Positions 1 to 11,969 of a DNA stretch of 64,000 bases are shown piece after piece. The stretch comes from Strigamia acuminata (Eukaryota; Arthropoda; Chilopoda; Geophilomorpha; Linotaeniidae): assembly GCA_949358305.1 (NCBI GenBank), contig OX442315.1, forward strand, positions 11,992,427 to 12,056,426. The letters run 5' to 3'. Both the position numbers and the translations under genes were made by a program. Every line of letters starts with the position of its first letter. The stretch's first letter is position 1. A model generated the notes under the pieces. That model did not search any database, was not told the DNA's origin, and saw only the letters and a program-made list of their open reading frames with translations.

Positions 1-3000
1 GGAAAGCAAATTACCAAGGAAATTACCACTGATTTACAGGAAAAAAGAAATACAGCTATTATGAGTTGGATTGGTTTCTCTTAGCAATTCTGCTAATTGC
101 TGCAACAAGACACCATTAAAACAATTTTGTTAATGTCTACAATTAAATTAATTGATCATTATTAAACTCTTCTTGGTTGTTTGTTAATAGAGAGACAATC
201 TGTGTGGACTTTATTGGCACCGGTGAATAATTTATCAGGACCGGAGTTTTCGGCTTTCATCCGAAACTCATTTTTAGAAATAGTTTTAATAGCAGATGGG
301 TTGAATATGTAAGTGTAGTCTGTAGGGGGCTCTATGTTGCTTTTATAAGCCTGATTTCATGCATTTTTGATAATGTCTAAGCTTTTTCTATGGTTTTCTA
401 TTGTTGCCGCTTTCTGGTATGGCGGTAGCCGCTCGAATAACATTACTCGAAACTGCAAAATATAAATCATGTTTTATTCCAAGTGACTATTTGCAGGTGA
501 TGAAGGCAGATAAATAGATTTTTGAAAAAAATTGAAGCTTTTAGCACCATTTTGTTTGATCTATTGCAAAAGCTTTGGGGATGGTATGCATTTATCATCA
601 TTGCACATAGTAAAAAGAAAAATGGAGATAAATATTGTGGATTGTTCCCCAGTAAAATTTTCATCTTTTAAAATTTTCAACCAAGATTGGATGAAATCCT
701 GAGAATGAGAGTTTGAAAAAAATTGAACCGGAGATGACAGCTTGTATGCCACTTTTGATGTACCGGTACGCTTACAAATTAAGTTAGATATTGAAATTGA
801 TCATTGATGGGTTTCCAATGCTTAAAGGAGTGAGTGGTTCATCTTATGGGCTTTACAAGGTTTTGGATTTGCTATCAAATTCACATCAGTGCTAACAGTC
901 CATCAACTGCAAATCAAAAACTATATCAAAAGTTTTTCTACAATAGGTGAACAACAACTTAGGAAGATGTGGCATTGTTAAAGCATCTTCTTGGATGAGC
1001 TCATCAATAATCTTCAACATTGTTAATAGTGGAGAATGCTGAAGTGGGAAAGTTTTAATAAAAAGTAAATGGTTGTTGCAAAGATATATTCATTGCAGCC
1101 ATTGTTGAAATGACACATCATTTTTCAAGTGTGAACAATATATACTGCAGATACACTTGATGCTTTTTTTAACTCGGCGCGGTTGATTGATTGAACGAAC
1201 GTGATCTACCAAAAAGTTTCAACTATTTGACACAATATGAAGAACAAATGGTTTATATTTTGTTCTGGTTGTGATTTCTTAGATGTCAATTGTCACAAAA
1301 TTGATTGGATGATTTATGGAACAATGTATGTGATGCTATCATCTAACAACCAGTTAAACTGCTTAAAAGACACATTTTTCTGAGCCGGTAAGTTTAATAT
1401 TTGCGGTATGTTTCTTTAACTTACAGTATCGGAGAATATTTTTTTTATTTGTTTAATTCTACAACAGTCTAATGCAAGGCATTGTTTAAAATGTAAATTT
1501 TTAAAAATATTTTTGCAACAGTGATGTGTGTGTCGGTGATGCAGTATTGTTACTTCATAGTTGCAATAAAACTAGATAAGTTAAAGCTACAACAATGACA
1601 CTGAACTTTTGCTGTTTTTTGTTGTTGTGACAGGCGTAGCGTGTAGTAAAGATTGTTCCGTTTATTGGATTTGTTTTAAAAATAGATTCTGCGTGTAATT
1701 AAAACAGTTCTTTTGTGAAACTTAAGACTTTTGGCCGGTCGTAAATTGAAGGCGACAGAAGCTGTCATTTAATGAGCTCAGATGACGTTGATTAAGCCTA
1801 ATTAGTTGCATGCAATTACTGCTAATGAGAATTTTCCAGCTCATCTCGAATTTCATGCTATTAACACAGGTGGATAAACAATAGGCCTGACTCAAAAATC
1901 TGTACCGCTTTTTCTTAAAAAAAAAAACATTAAAAAATTCATGATAATGAAAAAAGATGTTTTCTTTAGCTAAGACATAAGCAAATATGGAAAATAATCC
2001 AATTAATTAGGTCCTTTTAAAGCCTGCGTCTCATTGAGGCACTCTACTGGAATATTCTTTTCAGGCAAAACTTGGTATACAACTAAGTTTGCTCATTAAA
2101 ATTAAAGTGCCTTGCAGCCAAACACGAATATACACCAGATTAGATTTTCTTTTCTTTTTTTAAAAAAAAATTTTTTTAAAAATTTTTAAATGGATGTGGA
2201 AAGCCTGCATCAATATTAGGCCATGCAAGCCGCGATCTGTAGGACGACTTTCTTGAGGATCAAACCTTGCGTTTGCACCGAAAACTGCGAAAACCACAGA
2301 AAATCCCATTGGAGGCAGACACCTCATGTTTTTGCCACAGAAACACTACCTTAATCCTGAGTTTCAGACCAACATTGGAACCCTAAGCTTCAGAAACCCT
2401 AATCCCAGAGGGGCCCCTGTAAGGAGAATGGCCACTAGAGGACTAAAACAGCACAGGTAACCTATTATAGGATTAGTACAAATAAAGTCATTCTTGGTTG
2501 AACATTAACAACGACTAGTCAAGTTTCACAGCCCCAGAAGCAACTTTAGTTCACGTTCCTCAATATTTCTCTGTAGCATGTGCACGCTATCATTAGGGGG
2601 TTTCATTATATGAATGATTTTGCAATTTTGTGATTTTGCATTAATCACAAAATCATTATTTTTTGATGCCTCCAAAAATGAGTTTACATTGAATTAAACC
2701 AGTCAATTTTGCAATTCTGTGATCTGGACAATTTTATGATTTTTGAGTATTGTCATGTGATGTCTGTTCTACCAATCACATTCACATTCACTAAAGCACA
2801 AAAGAGTAAAAACACAAAATCCCAAAAACATCTAAAAGGTAGTTTTTGTGATTTTGATAAGAAGTGATTTTGAGGCTTGTGAAACTCAAAACAAAATGGA
2901 GGCATCCAAGCTCTATCTAAGTGGCCAACTTGTATCCTTGTATATCATCAAAATGCTGATGCATCCATGACTGTATAACAGCTAGGAAACTCAATACTTC
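1..3000. other. AT-rich non-coding stretch
   Basis: I see no supported gene. Open frames are short and low-complexity. A segment near 2281-2370 resembles one near 60010-60095 (shared pieces such as AAAACCACAGAAAA and TTGCCA-AGAAAC), so it is probably a dispersed repeat. Near 2594 a GGGGTTTCATTATATGAATG sequence resembles the end of the MITEs at 55970 and 58969, but I could not find a convincing matching right end. Confidence 0.4.
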
Positions 3001-3260
3001 GATTCGGGTAAAAAAAAGTACCGATTCAGGGCGATTGAGGGCGATTTTAGCGGGTGCCCGAATGGAAATTCAGGCGGAAATGTTCGTCGCGTATCGTTTT
3101 TTATTGTTTTCTATGTCAAGATGAGCTCGGAAAATTATGGAACCAAGCTCATTTTGAAGAGGAGACAATTCTGCACAAGCCTGTATTTTTTATTTTTTGA
3201 TTCAGGCGAGGAAAAGTGCCGATTCGGGCCATCTTAGCGGGGGACCGAATGGGAAAATTT
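3001..3260. repeat. local imperfect duplication
   Basis: Two related blocks, about 3001-3075 and 3201-3260, both run from a GATTC-GG start through AAAAGT-CCGATTC to TTAGCGGG and CCGAATGG. This is an imperfect direct repeat about 200 bp apart. No coding content is seen. Confidence 0.4.
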
Positions 3261-3480
3261 GGAAATTTGGTGCAGAATTTGGATTCGAGATTCGACCATG
3301 ACAAAACCAAAAATTCGTAAAATTAACCGAATGAAATGTTTAAAACAGGTTTCCAGAGAAGAAAATCCCGCTGAAAACGATGGTACAGATAACTTTTTGA
3401 TCGGATTAACCGTTGACTTTAAATTTTGGAAAAAACGATCTTTTTTGGGTTGATTTATAAGAAAAAGTTGGAAAAAGTGG

Positions 3481-3783
3481 CTGGGCGCACACATACCGCG
3501 ACGCGGCACAATCGCATTGCCATTGCGCATGCGCAGATGATGTCATTTCCTTTGCGTCGGTTAGAAATGTACTTTTGAAAATAGTACTTGGGACAAGTAC
3601 TATTTTGCCCGCGATTCATGTCGCAGCCAATCCGTGAGCTGTGTGAAATGAAGGAATGACGTCATAACCTTGAAATCGCGATGCTGGAATAGCTACATGT
3701 GTGTAGCAATGCGCGTGATTCACAGGGCGATTTCCCTTGCTAAATTGCGACGCGATGCGAAATCGCGGTATGTGTGCGCCCAG
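3481..3783. mobile_element. MITE, CTGGGCGCACACAT family, copy 1
   Basis: A 303-bp element bounded by inverted repeats: CTGGGCGCACACATACCGCG on the left and its near-perfect complement ending GTGTGCGCCCAG on the right. A second, 362-bp copy lies at 38538-38899. Both contain the palindrome TGCGCATGCGCA (here 3524-3535), a TGACGTCA motif (here 3657-3664) and a central 13-bp-arm palindrome (3578-3606). There is no ORF, so it is non-autonomous. The superfamily is not determined and no clear target duplication is seen. Confidence 0.8.
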
Positions 3784-3893
3784 CATAACAGTTCAGGCTT
3801 CAGGGTCCCCTATAACAGTTCAAGCCTCAGGATCCTCTATAACAGTTGAAGCTTCAGGGTCCCCTATAACAATTTAAGCTTGAGGGTGCCTAA
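3784..3893. repeat. about 29-bp tandem repeat, 4 units
   Basis: Four imperfect units share the pattern ATAACAGTTCA-GCTTCAGG followed by GTCCCCT. The array directly abuts the right end of the MITE at 3783. Confidence 0.75.
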
Positions 3894-4221
3894 TGGGAGC
3901 ACGTTACCGTTACCGGTAAGAGCCAGACTTTTCTTGATCTGACTTCAATAACATTTTTTCAATACACCACTGGCAGTTATCCATTTGACCACAAAGTGGT
4001 TCCTGTAGAATTAAGTCCTTCAAATCTCAACTCCACAAAAAAACAGCAATGAAGTAAAAAATACTAAAGGAAAAAGAAATGATGAAAGGAAATACCACAA
4101 GTGATTTTACCTGACACAAATGAAAATTTCTCAACCTTCAGCACGCCAAATAAAGTGCTTTCCCCAAGGACGATTACTACAGCTGGCAGTTTTTCATTTC
4201 AGTGCCTACTGGGAAACATTT

Positions 4222-5764
4222 TGTGACGGTTACACTGTCGTGTATTTTGCTAGTTTAGAACGATTATTCTGTCAATAGATGGCACTGATACGTTTTAGCG
4301 GTAATTTCGAAGTTCGGTTATTTTCAGTAATTAAAATATAAATTACTATTTATATTTTAGTCTGTTTCAAGTCTAAACAGTTATTTAATATATTTTATGT
4401 TGTTTTGACTAGTTTACTACATAATTCTATTGAATTATGTATAAACTTGACATCTTATATTCACCCCTCGCCACCCACTGGAAGTTGGACTAATTCCGGA
4501 TTACAGTCAAAAGACTTAATCCGAAATGTGTCCTGTGTATCCAGTTCCTGGAACGGACCTAGTAGAGGACTATGTCCTGGCTATCCACTTCCTAGAGTCT
4601 AGGATTGGAAGGATTTAGCTGACCAGTGATCCCATTGGATCGATAATCAGCCTATTGTCCAGTACGAGTATATATTCCCGTGTAAACCGGATATATCACT
4701 CGCTCTCTTGTTGGTGTTCTGTTCCTGACGCCACTTGAACTGGGTCTGGTGGACTTAGGGCCACTTGGGTGAATTTAGTTCATTTTGTTGTACTTAGGGA
4801 CAATGGATAGCTGTAGCTATGGAAAGGTAACATTTATCAATTTAACATTTATTCTCAGAATTTCAGTACAGGCCGGATAAAGAAATACTTGATATTTAGT
4901 GTAAGAATCTAGAGTGGGTCGAAGATCCACAGACACACTCCCGCCTCTTCATGCCAACATTCCGTTGTAGAAATAAGTGTAGAATCTAGAGTGGAATATT
5001 GCAATTTCACAGACGCATTATTTGGGTAATCGACGTGGAGTAATTTCCCGGTTACTCTCCCGCCAGTCAGAACCGAGTGGAGTAATTTCCCGGCGATGGC
5101 ACAACCTTTCCTGCGAGAAACTGCTGATTCAATTCGCTGTTGGACGATGGAACATCTTAATTATTATTTTGATGTTGATTGCACTTGGGGCAAAAAATAG
5201 CTCGGCGCTATTTTAATTTATTCTTTATTTTTACAGTTATTTTATCCCGCTTCGTGAATATAATATCATGTGGAATTCTGTCGAATTTACATGAATATTT
5301 ATTCAATTTATTTCGTCATGTTTATGACCGCGCTTTGCAATTATTATCCATATAATAATTACAAGTGTGACGACTGCAGAAAAGTCAACCGCACCTCTCG
5401 GATATAACCCACCCAAGCCTAACCATTACACACCTTTTTAGATCCAAACCAGAACCAGTTAGATGTCGAAACCATTCGAGTCCATATTCAGACGACATCT
5501 TTTACGTCCCGACAATAAGACCGATACACATTCTTGTTGTCTGACTGAAAACCGCAAGTGATATTATTATAGGGCTTTTGCCGACCGATTGTATAGTTTA
5601 ACTTGCAGAATTTCGACCATTTGTCGGTCTAGTATTTATATAAATTCAAACCGGAATAAATTGTCATATGATTTGAGAAATCACAAGCCTCCGTATTTTA
5701 CACTTTCACACAAGTTCTCGCTCTAATTTTCTAGCAATTGTATCTCGCAAAGTCAATCGTCACA
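4222..5764 (+). repeat. 5' LTR, 1543 bp
   Basis: Begins TGTGACGGTTAC and ends TCAATCGTCACA. Read alongside 9080-10622 it shows no difference and has the same length. Internal features are a possible TATA-like stretch GAGTATATATT near 4668, a repeated AGAATCTAGAGTGG motif near 4905 and 4980, a repeated GAGTAATTTCCCGG motif near 5038 and 5080, and an AATAAA near 5656. Small open frames inside it (about 65 codons) are not supported as genes. Confidence 0.92.
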
Positions 5765-5766
5765 CG

Positions 5767-5784
5767 TGGAGGTCCCACCGAGAT
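5767..5784 (+). other. primer-binding site, tRNA-Gln-like
   Basis: TGGAGGTCCCACCGAGAT starts 2 bp after the 5' LTR. It is complementary, with about one mismatch, to the 3' end of animal tRNA-Gln as I recall it. It marks the start of minus-strand DNA synthesis and confirms the LTR boundary. Confidence 0.75.
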
Positions 5785-6638
5785 AGGTTGCATTATTAAA
5801 GCGAACTCAGTGATCAAAGTGTAAAATTAGAAGATTGAATTCTTAATTATTTTATGAAGATATTATAATTAGAAAATTTTCGATTTATCTCCCTAAATTA
5901 CTTTACATCAATCATTCGTTTTCAAAGAAATTCTCATTATCTTTCGTAAATGTCTGAATTCGAATTTTTGAACTATTTCGGAAAATAATTTGAAAATTCT
6001 GAATTTTCCACGGAAAATCTAATTTTGATTTTATTAAAATTTTCAAGAATATTGCGATTATATTTCGAAAAACCCCGAAGTCATGAAATGTGATCAAAAG
6101 TTGATTAAACAATTTTATTGACTAAAAGGACACAAGAATTAATAAAATATTTTATTTTATTGTTCGGTTAAAACTTGATTGTTTGTTCTGCTATTCTGTC
6201 CAATGTTAAGGATTTAATTTTAATCCCTAAACGTGTTCAAGAATGTGTCATGAAACAACCAATCACAACGCAGTTTTGAACATGCCACCCAGATTATGGA
6301 TTACTGAGAATTCTGGATTAAATTCGTCAGAAATATCTCAGTACCACCAATCAATGCAGACTTTCTTAACAATAGAAAATACCGGAAACCAGTTGGACAA
6401 AGAAATCTTTTGCCACACTTGCTTTCTATCAGCGTGACCGTTCAGTTGTGCCTTGTGGTCAGTGCCTTCCTGGACCATTCTTGACCGAAGACAAGACAGT
6501 TTTGACCGTAGCCACTTCAGTTTAGCAGCCAAGGTTGTATAATTTCATTTTCCTTTTTAGTTTAAAAATTAAGCGTGTTTTATTTGACGCTAGTATTTGT
6601 TTAAATTTAATTTTTTTGTGTATTTCTCGTCGAGTATT
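5785..6638 (+). other. leader of the gag-only element
   Basis: An 854-bp AT-rich untranslated leader between the primer site and the gag start codon. It has no ORF with recognisable content. It is the natural place for a packaging signal, but I see no specific structure that proves one. Confidence 0.5.
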
Positions 6639-8573
6639 ATGGCCCGTAGACCTGTAAGAGCACGTGGAGCACGTGGAGGTCGTGGAGCACGTAGACGTGG
6701 TAATATGCGTGAATCACCACGGGAAATTGTGGAGTCTGATCCAGAAAGTCAGGGGGACGAAATTGCGCCTAGAAACAATCCCAACCCTAATAGTTCTCGG
6801 ACAGAACCACTTCCAGTCTCGCAAGATTTAGAAATTTACTGCCGTCATTTCCAATTGGAAGTGACGCAATTTTCAACTCTATACGAAGCGCAACAATACA
6901 CGGCGAATAATTGTCACGGAAGAATTCGTGCAATATCTCCCGATGTAGTTGTATCAAACGAGCAGAATATTTCGATAGATTTAACCGGTGCTCGTACACC
7001 AGCCGCTTACCGCTATCAGCAGTTGCCTGGATGGCGTATGAGTGTTGCACGCGAGGCAAATGAACAACCAAATCATGCGATTTCTGTTCAACCCGCGATT
7101 CAATTACCTGCTGCTTCTTGGAGAGCAAATTTGACGGACAGAGTGGAAAATCTTGGACACGAAGATTCTTCTGTTCCAATTTCTCATAATTTACCTAGTG
7201 TGACGGTCGGAAATAATAATTTACCCGCTCACACTGGAAATTTGAATGAGTCATTTCGAGTTCCACAGCCTCTCCCACGAAGGGAAAACCTGACTAATGT
7301 TCCAATCCAGCCAAGGGGGAGAAATGAACTTTCACAAAATTTTCAATCTCGCTCCCAATCCGATGGAGACTTTAGAAATTCTAGGAATTCCTATCAGGCT
7401 CCAACAGGACATGCTCTGCCGGGAAACCGACAATTTCCCCGAGCACCTGGTGATCCCCGAGATTCAGACCCGAATTCGAGCAGTGACGACTCTCAAGCTG
7501 GTGGAGGGGGAAATTATCATAATAATAATTTCCACCAACGGAACCATTCCCGTTCTCCTCCGCCAAATGGACGACAGAATTTTAATAGACCAAATTCTTC
7601 ATCTAGGGCTCAAGGAGATCGTTCCACGCCAAATTCGAATTTGACATCTAATTTGTCAAATGAAGATTTAAGACAAATAATTCAAGGCTTAGCTAGCCAA
7701 AGTCGAGACTCTAATTTAAACCAAAAATTCGGGAAAGGAATAGAGATTCCTATTTTCGATGGAAAACAATCCGAAGTTACTCGCTTTTTAGACATTGTAA
7801 AAGCTGTAGCTTCAGGGAAGGGCATTCCACTAGACGAAATGGTACACCAAGCTGTACCAGGTCGCCTATTAGGACATGCACAACGATGGTTTCATCAACA
7901 ACGCCACACATTTATTAATTGGCGAGTGTTTGAAGCCCAATTTCTTGAACGTTTCGATTTAGTGCCTCTTACAAGATCTAGACGTTTAACCAATGTAAAA
8001 CAACGAGCAGACGAGTCGCTGTATTGTTTCCTCTTGCGATTCACCCAAGAACAAGGTGAAATACCACGTGGGGACAGGGCAGGACTCGAAAGCCTTTTCA
8101 ATAACTTGACACAAGAAAGTTTCTCGTTATTGATGGCACAAGGACTATATGGTGACTACACAGTCGATGATATTTTGCAATATGTCGGCTTGAATCGCTG
8201 TATGTTCGAGAATTCAGCACAACTAGCAGCAGACCTCGAGTATGATAATCAAGAAGATAATCCTGCTCCAAAAGCCAACGAAAAATCTAAGATTTTTCCA
8301 TCACTTCGCTTAACTCGAACCGAAGATGAGGTTAAAGAAGAAAATGAGTCAGAAAATGACGAATCAACTAATGACAATAGGTTTGATCGATCATTTAAGA
8401 CACAGTACGAAAATACGACAGGGAAATGCTTTTATTGTCACAAGCCCGGACATTTCAAAAAAGAATGTCCAGCTCTGGCTAAAAAATTAGCCAGGAAAGC
8501 AGATTCAGCAAATCCAAATAAAAGATTTAACCAATCTGCCCTTAGCTCAGACTCTAATAAGAGACCTAAATAA
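6639..8573 (+). CDS. gag: Gag polyprotein of LTR element (644 aa)
   Basis: Structural Gag of the 4222-10622 element. The first ATG in the frame is at 6639; the frame is open slightly further upstream but without an ATG. Residues 1-21 are very basic and Arg/Gly-rich, followed by a long polar Asn/Ser/Pro-rich linker. Residues of about 364-560 resemble the Ty3-type retrotransposon Gag capsid domain (GIEIPIFDG, then AQRWFHQQ, then FLERFDLVPL-RSRRL). At about 597-610 lies one CCHC zinc knuckle, CFYCHKPGHFKKEC, expected to bind nucleic acid. The acidic stretch before the knuckle and the lysine-rich tail are typical nucleocapsid context. The stop at 8571 is followed by 506 bp of non-coding sequence, then the 3' LTR. 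There is no frameshift or readthrough signal and no pol frame. Role: particle assembly and RNA packaging, with enzymes supplied in trans (inference). Confidence 0.88.
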   Translation: MARRPVRARGARGGRGARRRGNMRESPREIVESDPESQGDEIAPRNNPNPNSSRTEPLPVSQDLEIYCRHFQLEVTQFSTLYEAQQYTANNCHGRIRAISPDVVVSNEQNISIDLTGARTPAAYRYQQLPGWRMSVAREANEQPNHAISVQPAIQLPAASWRANLTDRVENLGHEDSSVPISHNLPSVTVGNNNLPAHTGNLNESFRVPQPLPRRENLTNVPIQPRGRNELSQNFQSRSQSDGDFRNSRNSYQAPTGHALPGNRQFPRAPGDPRDSDPNSSSDDSQAGGGGNYHNNNFHQRNHSRSPPPNGRQNFNRPNSSSRAQGDRSTPNSNLTSNLSNEDLRQIIQGLASQSRDSNLNQKFGKGIEIPIFDGKQSEVTRFLDIVKAVASGKGIPLDEMVHQAVPGRLLGHAQRWFHQQRHTFINWRVFEAQFLERFDLVPLTRSRRLTNVKQRADESLYCFLLRFTQEQGEIPRGDRAGLESLFNNLTQESFSLLMAQGLYGDYTVDDILQYVGLNRCMFENSAQLAADLEYDNQEDNPAPKANEKSKIFPSLRLTRTEDEVKEENESENDESTNDNRFDRSFKTQYENTTGKCFYCHKPGHFKKECPALAKKLARKADSANPNKRFNQSALSSDSNKRPK

Positions 8574-9067
8574 AATAGGGTTAGATGGATTTATGTAGAT
8601 ATATACGAAAATTTTAACATGTGTTAATTCTTTTGAATTATCTGTGCGAGTTGTTCCTTATTGGAATTTATGTATTCTTAATTATGGAACTCTTTTAACT
8701 CGTAACAGGTTTATTTGCGTGAATTACATTTTAAGAAGAAATTGTCATTTCATAGGTAAAATAATTTGTCAAACTTTATTAATCATTTATGATACAAATT
8801 TTGATGTTATTTAAGTTTATCTTCTTCTCTGGTATAGATATAAGTCCATTCTATAAAAGAGATTAGGATTTGAGTTTTATTTTATTGAAATTGTTTTCTA
8901 ATAAATAATTCTGAAACATTTTTTGATTAAAGTTGAGATTTATTTTAAGTATAAATAAGTTTTACTTACCTAGGATTGAAGCTAGATGTTCCTGATGCCA
9001 GTGTAACCTTAAAATCTTGTAAAGATGTATGTTAAATAGTATGCAAATACTTCATATTAGCATATAT

Positions 9068-9079
9068 TTAAGGGGGACT
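9068..9079 (+). other. polypurine tract
   Basis: TTAAGGGGGACT immediately precedes the TGTGACGG start of the 3' LTR. Its position and purine run fit the plus-strand primer of an LTR element. Confidence 0.65.
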
Positions 9080-10622
9080 TGTGACGGTTACACTGTCGTG
9101 TATTTTGCTAGTTTAGAACGATTATTCTGTCAATAGATGGCACTGATACGTTTTAGCGGTAATTTCGAAGTTCGGTTATTTTCAGTAATTAAAATATAAA
9201 TTACTATTTATATTTTAGTCTGTTTCAAGTCTAAACAGTTATTTAATATATTTTATGTTGTTTTGACTAGTTTACTACATAATTCTATTGAATTATGTAT
9301 AAACTTGACATCTTATATTCACCCCTCGCCACCCACTGGAAGTTGGACTAATTCCGGATTACAGTCAAAAGACTTAATCCGAAATGTGTCCTGTGTATCC
9401 AGTTCCTGGAACGGACCTAGTAGAGGACTATGTCCTGGCTATCCACTTCCTAGAGTCTAGGATTGGAAGGATTTAGCTGACCAGTGATCCCATTGGATCG
9501 ATAATCAGCCTATTGTCCAGTACGAGTATATATTCCCGTGTAAACCGGATATATCACTCGCTCTCTTGTTGGTGTTCTGTTCCTGACGCCACTTGAACTG
9601 GGTCTGGTGGACTTAGGGCCACTTGGGTGAATTTAGTTCATTTTGTTGTACTTAGGGACAATGGATAGCTGTAGCTATGGAAAGGTAACATTTATCAATT
9701 TAACATTTATTCTCAGAATTTCAGTACAGGCCGGATAAAGAAATACTTGATATTTAGTGTAAGAATCTAGAGTGGGTCGAAGATCCACAGACACACTCCC
9801 GCCTCTTCATGCCAACATTCCGTTGTAGAAATAAGTGTAGAATCTAGAGTGGAATATTGCAATTTCACAGACGCATTATTTGGGTAATCGACGTGGAGTA
9901 ATTTCCCGGTTACTCTCCCGCCAGTCAGAACCGAGTGGAGTAATTTCCCGGCGATGGCACAACCTTTCCTGCGAGAAACTGCTGATTCAATTCGCTGTTG
10001 GACGATGGAACATCTTAATTATTATTTTGATGTTGATTGCACTTGGGGCAAAAAATAGCTCGGCGCTATTTTAATTTATTCTTTATTTTTACAGTTATTT
10101 TATCCCGCTTCGTGAATATAATATCATGTGGAATTCTGTCGAATTTACATGAATATTTATTCAATTTATTTCGTCATGTTTATGACCGCGCTTTGCAATT
10201 ATTATCCATATAATAATTACAAGTGTGACGACTGCAGAAAAGTCAACCGCACCTCTCGGATATAACCCACCCAAGCCTAACCATTACACACCTTTTTAGA
10301 TCCAAACCAGAACCAGTTAGATGTCGAAACCATTCGAGTCCATATTCAGACGACATCTTTTACGTCCCGACAATAAGACCGATACACATTCTTGTTGTCT
10401 GACTGAAAACCGCAAGTGATATTATTATAGGGCTTTTGCCGACCGATTGTATAGTTTAACTTGCAGAATTTCGACCATTTGTCGGTCTAGTATTTATATA
10501 AATTCAAACCGGAATAAATTGTCATATGATTTGAGAAATCACAAGCCTCCGTATTTTACACTTTCACACAAGTTCTCGCTCTAATTTTCTAGCAATTGTA
10601 TCTCGCAAAGTCAATCGTCACA
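9080..10622 (+). repeat. 3' LTR, 1543 bp
   Basis: Matches 4222-5764 throughout by eye. Ends CGTCACA at 10622, followed by ATTTATAG. The ATTT matches the four bases before the 5' LTR. Confidence 0.92.
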
Positions 10623-11043
10623 ATTTATAGTAAATGTTTCCCTGCTATTAACCTAAGGATAATGTGAGTTAAGGATTCATGGGATCTTTGTTCTAAGCGA
10701 GATGCGTTACTTTTTTGTCTTCGCTATTGCATGCCACATGTTACACATGTTTACAATTAGGCTTTCTTTAATTATTTAGGGTTCAAATTTATGGTTGAAG
10801 AATTAAAAATGTCTTCAAGACCCTAAAGATCACATTCAAACGGACCACAATATTTGCATACATTTTGTAAAATTCGTGTACATACATTGCTCTTGGCTCA
10901 AATCCCCATATTCAACATTTAAGACTAAATATTAATCAAGTCCACTAAAATAAATAATATATGGAGTATTATTTAAGTTGTGTGGAAATGTAATATGTAT
11001 CATAATGTGGTCTTGCGTATACATACAGAAACTAATTAACATT

Positions 11044-11640
11044 GTGACGGTTATGAAACCATAATCAGCGCCTAAATAAACCAAATATGAATGACTATTA
11101 TAGTGAATGATTGCTTAGTAAAGAGGAACTATCTTAATAGGAAGAGGAAGTTATTTTTGCTCGTTTCATGATACAAGAGTATCATAGCTCAAACAATTAG
11201 ATTCCACTAGCTAAATATTGCATTTGTCAGTGCTCAATGATGACACTAGAGGTCGTTAAAGCGAATCGGCGGTAAATTTGAATACGAAAAACGATAAATG
11301 TTGAGAACAAATATTTAAAAAGATAGTCATATCTTCTACAACTATTAGGGAAACAAATGCACAATAATATAGATTTATATTATTGTGGTAAAACAATCAT
11401 GAATAAAATCGATCACTTTCTTGGAAATGTGACAATTCGGATTAAAGGATTAAGTCATGTCTTGGAATGTGTCCTGGGTATCCACTTCCGGTCCCGGGTA
11501 TCCACTTCCGGTCCCTGGCATCTACTTCCGGTCCCTGGTATCTACTTCCGGTCCCGGGTATCCACTTCCGGTCTCGGGTATCCACTTCAGGTCCCGGGTA
11601 TCCACTTTTTGCTTCCTATGTTGGATTAGCATAATCCAAG
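11044..11640 (+). mobile_element. decayed relative of the gag-only element LTR
   Basis: Starts TGTGACGGTTA like the LTR at 4222. It then shares degraded pieces in the same order: a CAATGATGACACTAG block ending in GCGGTAAATTTGAA, an ATTCGGATTAAAGGATTAAG block, and GGAATGTGTCCTGGGTATCCAC. It has no gag or second LTR, so it is probably a solo LTR or fragment of an older subfamily. The right boundary is uncertain. Confidence 0.6.
11467..11612. repeat. 20-bp tandem repeat inside the LTR relic
   Basis: About seven units of GGTATCCACTTCCGGTCCCG with a few substitutions. The intact LTRs at 4222 and 9080 contain only two related pieces (TGTATCCAGTTCC and GCTATCCACTTCC), so the array expanded in this copy or its subfamily. 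Confidence 0.85.
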
Positions 11641-11900
11641 ACATTTCACTTTTTAGGGCTTTGTTCAGTTACTAATGGCATACTATCAATTGAAAAATTA
11701 TCCAAAAACTGCACTTAAACGTTGCAATAGACAATTGTTCAACAATGGTAACACCTCATTCCTGCTTTGTTTTGTTGTCATCACAGCCAGTGAACAATAC
11801 AACTGACATATTTTGAACTTGCACTCTATTTTGATTGTTGAGGTGTAAAAAATGTTTAGTTCAAATGACTTCTAGGCTACTCTATCTTATTCCTCTATAC

Positions 11901-11960
11901 CAGTGGTTCCCAAACTGCCTCGTGGCACCCTGGGAAGTGTGACTGGCCTACAGGGGCACC
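11901..11960. mobile_element. hAT-like terminal sequence
   Basis: CAGTGGTTCCCAAAC followed by a GTGGCACCCTGGGA-type stretch resembles the terminal inverted repeats of many hAT transposons, which commonly start CAGTGGTTC. I found no matching opposite end nearby, so only one end is claimed. Confidence 0.4.
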
Positions 11961-11969
11961 GCAAAATAA

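Larger units (their letters stand above)
4222..10622 (+). mobile_element. gag-only LTR retrotransposon (non-autonomous)
   Basis: A complete 6401-bp element. It has two 1543-bp LTRs starting TGTGACGG and ending CGTCACA (short terminal inverted repeats), a primer-binding site 2 bp inside the 5' LTR, one Gag ORF and a purine-rich tract before the 3' LTR. The 4-bp sequence ATTT flanks both sides (4218-4221 and 10623-10626), which fits a target-site duplication. The internal region is only 3315 bp and holds no protease, reverse transcriptase, RNase H or integrase. Gag is intact and I saw no LTR difference, so a recently mobilised element relying on enzymes made elsewhere is the simplest reading. 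The layout resembles the gag-only TR-GAG class described in plants. Confidence 0.9.

Noticed and set aside
4405-5216. 65- and 64-codon frames present twice (also 9263-10074)
   Set aside because: They lie inside the two LTRs, and their duplication is due to the LTR pair, not gene conservation.
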